Part shown: positions 6,598-9,512 of the stretch, in pieces
Layout: every line of letters begins with the position of its first letter
Position numbering within the stretch: the first letter of the stretch is position 1
Origin: Sulfitobacter sp.
Lineage (GTDB): Bacteria; Pseudomonadota; Alphaproteobacteria; Rhodobacterales; Rhodobacteraceae
Length of the DNA: 9,512 nt
Direction: 5' to 3'
NCBI GenBank assembly: GCA_024636395.1
Contig: JAGXHD010000026.1
Span: 1 to 9,512, forward strand
The notes under the pieces: model-generated
What the model was told of the DNA's origin: nothing
Database searches by the model: none
What the model saw: the letters and a program-made list of their open reading frames with translations, nothing else
Made by a program: the position numbers and the translations under genes

Positions 6598-7412
6598 GTG
6601 ATCCATACGGTGATCGTGGCAACAAGGATCTGTCGGTGGGCAATCCCAAGGGGCTAGGCTCGATTATGCCCAAGGCCAGCGGGAAAAGCCATGCGGCGCC
6701 GGGTGGACCATTTCTGATCGGCGATACGATGACCGGCGGCTACGGAAAAGGGCCGGATATTTTGCATGAATGCACGATTGCGGTAGAGCGCGGCGAGATC
6801 GCCGTGATCGTGGGGCCCAACGGTGCGGGCAAATCCACCGCGATGAAGGCGGTCTTCGGAATGCTTGATGTGCGCTCGGGCTCAGTCAAGCTTGATGGAG
6901 AGGACATCACCAACCTCAGCCCGCAGGCCCGAGTGGCCAAGGGCATGGGCTTCGTGCCGCAGACCTCAAACATCTTTACCTCGATGACGGTTGAGGAAAA
7001 CCTCGAGATGGGTGCGTTTATCCGGCGCGATGACTACCGCGACACAATTGCGCAAATCTACGATCTTTTTCCGATCCTGAAGGAGAAACGGTATCAGGCC
7101 GCGGGAGAGCTATCGGGCGGGCAGCGCCAGCAGGTAGCGGTGGGCCGGGCGTTGATGACCAAGCCCAAAGTGCTGATGCTCGACGAGCCAACGGCTGGCG
7201 TGTCGCCGATCGTGATGGACGAACTCTTCGACCGCATCATCGAGGTCGCCCGCACGGGGATCCCGATCCTGATGGTTGAGCAGAACGCCAGACAGGCCCT
7301 GGAGATTGCCGACAAGGGCTATGTGCTGGTGACCGGGCGCAACGCGTTTACGGGAACGGGTAAGGAATTGCTGGCCGATCCGGAAGTGCGCAAATCGTTT
7401 CTGGGAGGCTAA
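6594..7412 (+). CDS. livF: Liv-type ABC transporter ATP-binding protein LivF, 272 aa
   Basis: The second ATPase of the importer. Walker A is GPNGAGKST (74-82), the Q-loop Gln123 lies in FVPQTSNIF, the signature is LSGGQRQQ (173-180), and Walker B is VLMLDEPTAG (193-202). The switch position reads MVEQN (227-231), with Gln where most ABC ATPases have His; that is the normal state in LivF. The ABC fold begins only near residue 40. The first 40 or so residues are a Gly/Lys/Ser-rich extension not found in ordinary 235-240-residue LivF proteins. The start is 6594, because GGAGG (6582-6586) lies 7 nt upstream; an in-frame GTG at 6588 would be almost on top of that site and is rejected. Just 4 bp separate its stop from the following gene, so they are cotranscribed. 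Confidence 0.94.
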   Translation: MSDPYGDRGNKDLSVGNPKGLGSIMPKASGKSHAAPGGPFLIGDTMTGGYGKGPDILHECTIAVERGEIAVIVGPNGAGKSTAMKAVFGMLDVRSGSVKLDGEDITNLSPQARVAKGMGFVPQTSNIFTSMTVEENLEMGAFIRRDDYRDTIAQIYDLFPILKEKRYQAAGELSGGQRQQVAVGRALMTKPKVLMLDEPTAGVSPIVMDELFDRIIEVARTGIPILMVEQNARQALEIADKGYVLVTGRNAFTGTGKELLADPEVRKSFLGG

Positions 7413-7416
7413 GCGC

Positions 7417-7785
7417 ATGATGAAACAGACCTTGGGATATAGCGTGCTCGCTCTGGCGGTGAGTGCAAGTCCGGCCTTCGCGGAGCAGCGGAACTGCCTG
7501 TTCGAGCGGCACACGTCCCCCGAAGGCACGTTTGCAATCAATCTGCCGATTACTGTTCATACCCGGAAATCACGTGCGACTGTCGCCGTGCATCCGACCC
7601 GCAGAGATTACGCGGCAAAAGTGTCACTCAGGGCGAATGGATCGGCGGAATATGCGTTCAACACGGAGGTCTCCCGCGAGGTTATCACCGTATCACCTCA
7701 GGGCGAGGCGCTGTGGCAGGTTACCTTCACGGACGGGCGCACCTTCATGCACTTTGTCGGCCAATGCGCTCCAGCGAGAGGATAA
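7417..7785 (+). CDS. Small secreted protein of unknown function inside the liv operon, 122 aa
   Basis: I do not recognise the family. A clear Sec signal peptide spans residues 1-22 (MMKQ, hydrophobic core, SPAFA then EQRN), so the mature protein is about 100 residues and probably periplasmic. It is not a lipoprotein, as no lipobox Cys is present. The mature part has exactly two cysteines, Cys27 near its start and Cys117 near its end, which could link the termini by a disulfide. Alternating hydrophobic stretches (AKVSLRANGSAEYAFNTEV, ALWQVTFTDGRTFMHFVG) suggest a small beta-sheet domain. GGGAGG lies 8 nt before the ATG; Met2 at 7420 is an alternative start. It is 4 bp after livF and 6 bp before livH, so it must be coexpressed with the transporter. 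A role assisting ligand binding or the envelope complex is only an inference from position. Confidence 0.85.
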   Translation: MMKQTLGYSVLALAVSASPAFAEQRNCLFERHTSPEGTFAINLPITVHTRKSRATVAVHPTRRDYAAKVSLRANGSAEYAFNTEVSREVITVSPQGEALWQVTFTDGRTFMHFVGQCAPARG

Positions 7786-7791
7786 CGGACT

Positions 7792-8805
7792 ATGGATTTT
7801 CTTAACGCAATCGTCGCTCTGGCCAACTACGTCCTCGTACCCGGCATCGCTTACGGCAGCCAGCTCGCCATCGGGGCGCTGGGGGTCACGCTGGTCTACT
7901 CAATCCTGCGGTTCTCGAATTTCGCGCATGGCGACACGATGGCCTTCGGCACGATGATCGTCATTCTTGTGACGTGGTGGATGCAGGGCGCGGGCATGAG
8001 CCTAGGGCCTTTGCCCACCGCGCTGATCGCCCTGCCCTTCGGGATATTGGGCTGTGTCGCACTCGTGCTGGTCACCGACCGCACGGTGTATCGCTTCTAC
8101 CGTGAACAAAAAGCCAAGCCGGTGATCCTCGTGATCGTATCGATGGGCGTGATGTTCATCATGAACGGGATCACGCGCTTCATCATCGGACCGGATGATC
8201 AAAGTTTCTCGGACGGGCCGCGCTTCATCATTTCGGCACGCGATTTCAAGGAGATGACCGGGCTGGAAGAAGGGCTGGGCATTCGTACGACGCAAGTCAT
8301 CACCGTGGTGACTGCGATTGTTGTGGTAGCGCTGCTGTTCTGGTTTCTCAACAAGACGCGGGCGGGTAAATCCATGCGCGCCTACTCGGACAACGAGGAT
8401 CTGGCCTTGCTGTCGGGCATCAACCCCGAGCGTGTCGTGATGATGACATGGATCATCGTTGCCGCCCTCGCCACCATCGCCGGTACGCTGTACGGCCTGG
8501 ATAAATCCTTCAAGCCCTTCACCTACTTCCAGCTTCTGTTGCCGATCTTCGCCTCTGCGGTCGTCGGTGGCATCGGCAGCCCGCTGGGCGCGATTGCCGG
8601 CGGCTTCGTCATCGCCTTTTCCGAAGTGACGATCACCTATGCCTGGAAGAAAGTTCTGGAATATCTGCTACCCGAAGCGCTGGAGCCTTCTGGCCTCGTC
8701 CAGTTGATGTCGACCGACTATAAATTTGCGGTGAGCTTCGTGATCTTGCTGATCGTACTGCTGTTCAAGCCCACGGGCCTCTTCAAAGGGCAATCCACAA
8801 CATGA
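7792..8805 (+). CDS. livH: Liv-type ABC transporter permease LivH, 337 aa
   Basis: One of the two inner-membrane channel subunits (BPD_transp_2 family). It starts with a periplasmic/TM segment typical of LivH (GIAYGSQLAIGALGVTLVYSILRFSNFAHGD), where the SNFAHGD stretch is the conserved LivH signature near residues 42-48. About eight hydrophobic segments follow. TRAGKSMRAYSDNEDLALLSGIN (about residues 190-215) is the cytoplasmic loop that contacts the ATPases, and VVGGIGSPLGAIAGG (about 258-272) is the conserved late segment. It is somewhat longer than the 290-310 residues common for LivH, chiefly through a loop between the middle membrane spans (about 129-160) and a longer C-terminal region. 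GAGAGG lies 10 nt before the ATG. Its stop overlaps the livM start by 4 nt (ATGA), implying translational coupling. Confidence 0.94.
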   Translation: MDFLNAIVALANYVLVPGIAYGSQLAIGALGVTLVYSILRFSNFAHGDTMAFGTMIVILVTWWMQGAGMSLGPLPTALIALPFGILGCVALVLVTDRTVYRFYREQKAKPVILVIVSMGVMFIMNGITRFIIGPDDQSFSDGPRFIISARDFKEMTGLEEGLGIRTTQVITVVTAIVVVALLFWFLNKTRAGKSMRAYSDNEDLALLSGINPERVVMMTWIIVAALATIAGTLYGLDKSFKPFTYFQLLLPIFASAVVGGIGSPLGAIAGGFVIAFSEVTITYAWKKVLEYLLPEALEPSGLVQLMSTDYKFAVSFVILLIVLLFKPTGLFKGQSTT

Positions 8806-9493
8806 CCGATACCGTTAAAAACACGTTGCTCTTTGCGCTGGTCTTTACGCTGATCATCATCTCGGGGTTCTTTCAGGGCTGGAACAACGCGATGTTTATT
8901 CTCAACATGGGGCTGATCTCGGCAGTTATGGCGCTGGGGGTTAACCTGCAATGGGGTTTCGCGGGGCTCTTTAACGTCGGGGTGATGGGATTCGTAGCAC
9001 TCGGCGGGCTAGCGGCCGTTCTGGTGGGCATGCCCGCGACGCCGGGGGCGTTCAGCGCAGGCGGGCCGGGCGTGATCCTCGCCTTGCTATTGGGGGCTGC
9101 CACGATAATTGCGGCTGTTCTCGCTTTCAAACGGATGGTGCCGGGACGCAACCGCAATCTGGCAATTACTGCAATTCTCATCTTCGGCTTTTTCGTGTTC
9201 CGCGGTCTTCTGGATCCCAGTGTCGCGCTGATCGAAAGCGTCAATCCAGCCGCGACAGGCTACCTCGGTGGCCTCAACCCAGGTTCCGAGGACACCTACC
9301 GCGACAACGGGCTGATCATGCTGATTGCGTGGCCTGTGGGCGGGCTTTTTGCGGCGGGTGCTGCGTGGCTCATCGGCAAGGCAGCGCTTGGACTGCGCTC
9401 AGACTACCTCGCCATCGCGACGCTGGGTATTGCGGAGATCATCATCGCGGTGCTCAAAAATGAGGATTGGCTCACACGCGGCGTAAAAAACGT
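8802..9493 (+). CDS. livM: Liv-type ABC transporter permease LivM, 3'-truncated by the contig end
   Basis: The partner permease of LivH, also BPD_transp_2. The open frame runs without a stop into the end of the window. Residues 1-230 are genuine, followed by a GT that begins a codon for Val231; the full protein would be expected to exceed 300 residues. Recognisable are several membrane spans, the early segment ALGVNLQWGFAGLFNVG (44-60, a LivM hallmark) and GLRSDYLAIATLGIAEII (197-214), the cytoplasmic loop before a conserved helix. The ATG at 8802 overlaps the livH stop. The frame remains open through the final 19 bases, but these are adapter and would encode a spurious CLLYTS tail that must not be included. 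The missing 3' part is an assembly limit, not a broken gene. Confidence 0.94.
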
Positions 9494-9512
9494 CTGTCTC
9501 TTATACACATCT
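9494..9512. other. Tn5/Nextera mosaic-end adapter sequence (library artefact)
   Basis: The last 19 bases are CTGTCTCTTATACACATCT, identical to the reverse complement of the 19-bp Tn5 mosaic end used in Nextera tagmentation. It lies exactly at the contig end, inside a livM frame that would otherwise continue with conserved residues, so it is untrimmed adapter and not genome sequence or a natural Tn5 end. Confidence 0.97.

Noticed and set aside
6560..6601. 13-codon ATG frame (MKKRAVDRRSAHE) just before livF
   Set aside because: Too short to support, and its end lies inside livF with no ribosome site of its own; the 38-codon frame fits the junctions better.
5864..6673. 269-codon minus-strand open frame
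   Set aside because: Antisense to livG and the start of livF, which both show complete ABC motifs in the sense direction.
9494..9512. Natural Tn5 or IS50 transposon end
   Set aside because: Only the engineered 19-bp mosaic end is present, exactly at the contig terminus, with no flanking duplication or transposase. Adapter carry-over is the simpler explanation.
1..9512. Defence island, prophage, CRISPR array or toxin-antitoxin pair
   Set aside because: I looked on both strands for repeats, integrases, nucleases and small gene pairs and saw none. All sizeable frames belong to housekeeping, regulatory or transport genes.

Overview
The window looks like a chromosomal segment of an alphaproteobacterium, most likely the Rhodobacterales (Roseobacter-type). 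This rests on the roughly 60% GC coding style, a PAS_5-type protein, a plant-like class II DAHP synthase, a GlxA-type AraC regulator, and the particular form of the Liv-type ABC transporter. There are no RNA genes, insertion sequences, CRISPR arrays or phage genes. I did not find a new defence or mobile system. It is mostly ordinary housekeeping and transport DNA with a few unexplained small elements.

Layout. Positions 1-548 (minus) hold the N-terminal two thirds of a YicC-family endoribonuclease, cut by the window edge. Divergent from it, 823-1530 (plus) encodes a 235-residue PAS_5-type protein. It converges on a class II DAHP synthase (2954 down to 1584, minus), with a hairpin between the two stops. 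Divergent from the synthase is a GlxA-family regulator (3138-4142, plus); the 183 bp between them holds a recognisable aroG-type promoter with two small palindromes.

From 4384 to the end lies a branched-chain/hydrophobic amino acid (HAAT/Liv) ABC transporter on the plus strand: periplasmic binding protein (livJ type), a strong intrinsic terminator, then livG, livF, a 122-residue secreted protein of unknown function, livH and the start of livM. The terminator after the binding-protein gene probably makes that gene's transcript more abundant than those of the ATPases and permeases. LivH and LivM form the membrane channel, LivG and LivF drive it, and the binding protein delivers the ligand. The ligand cannot be read from the sequence. 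A 38-codon open frame fits exactly between livG and livF with 4-nt stop/start overlaps at both ends.

The last 19 bases (9494-9512) are the Tn5/Nextera mosaic-end sequence, a library adapter. The biological sequence stops at 9493, livM is truncated by an assembly artefact, and nothing should be inferred from the final codons.
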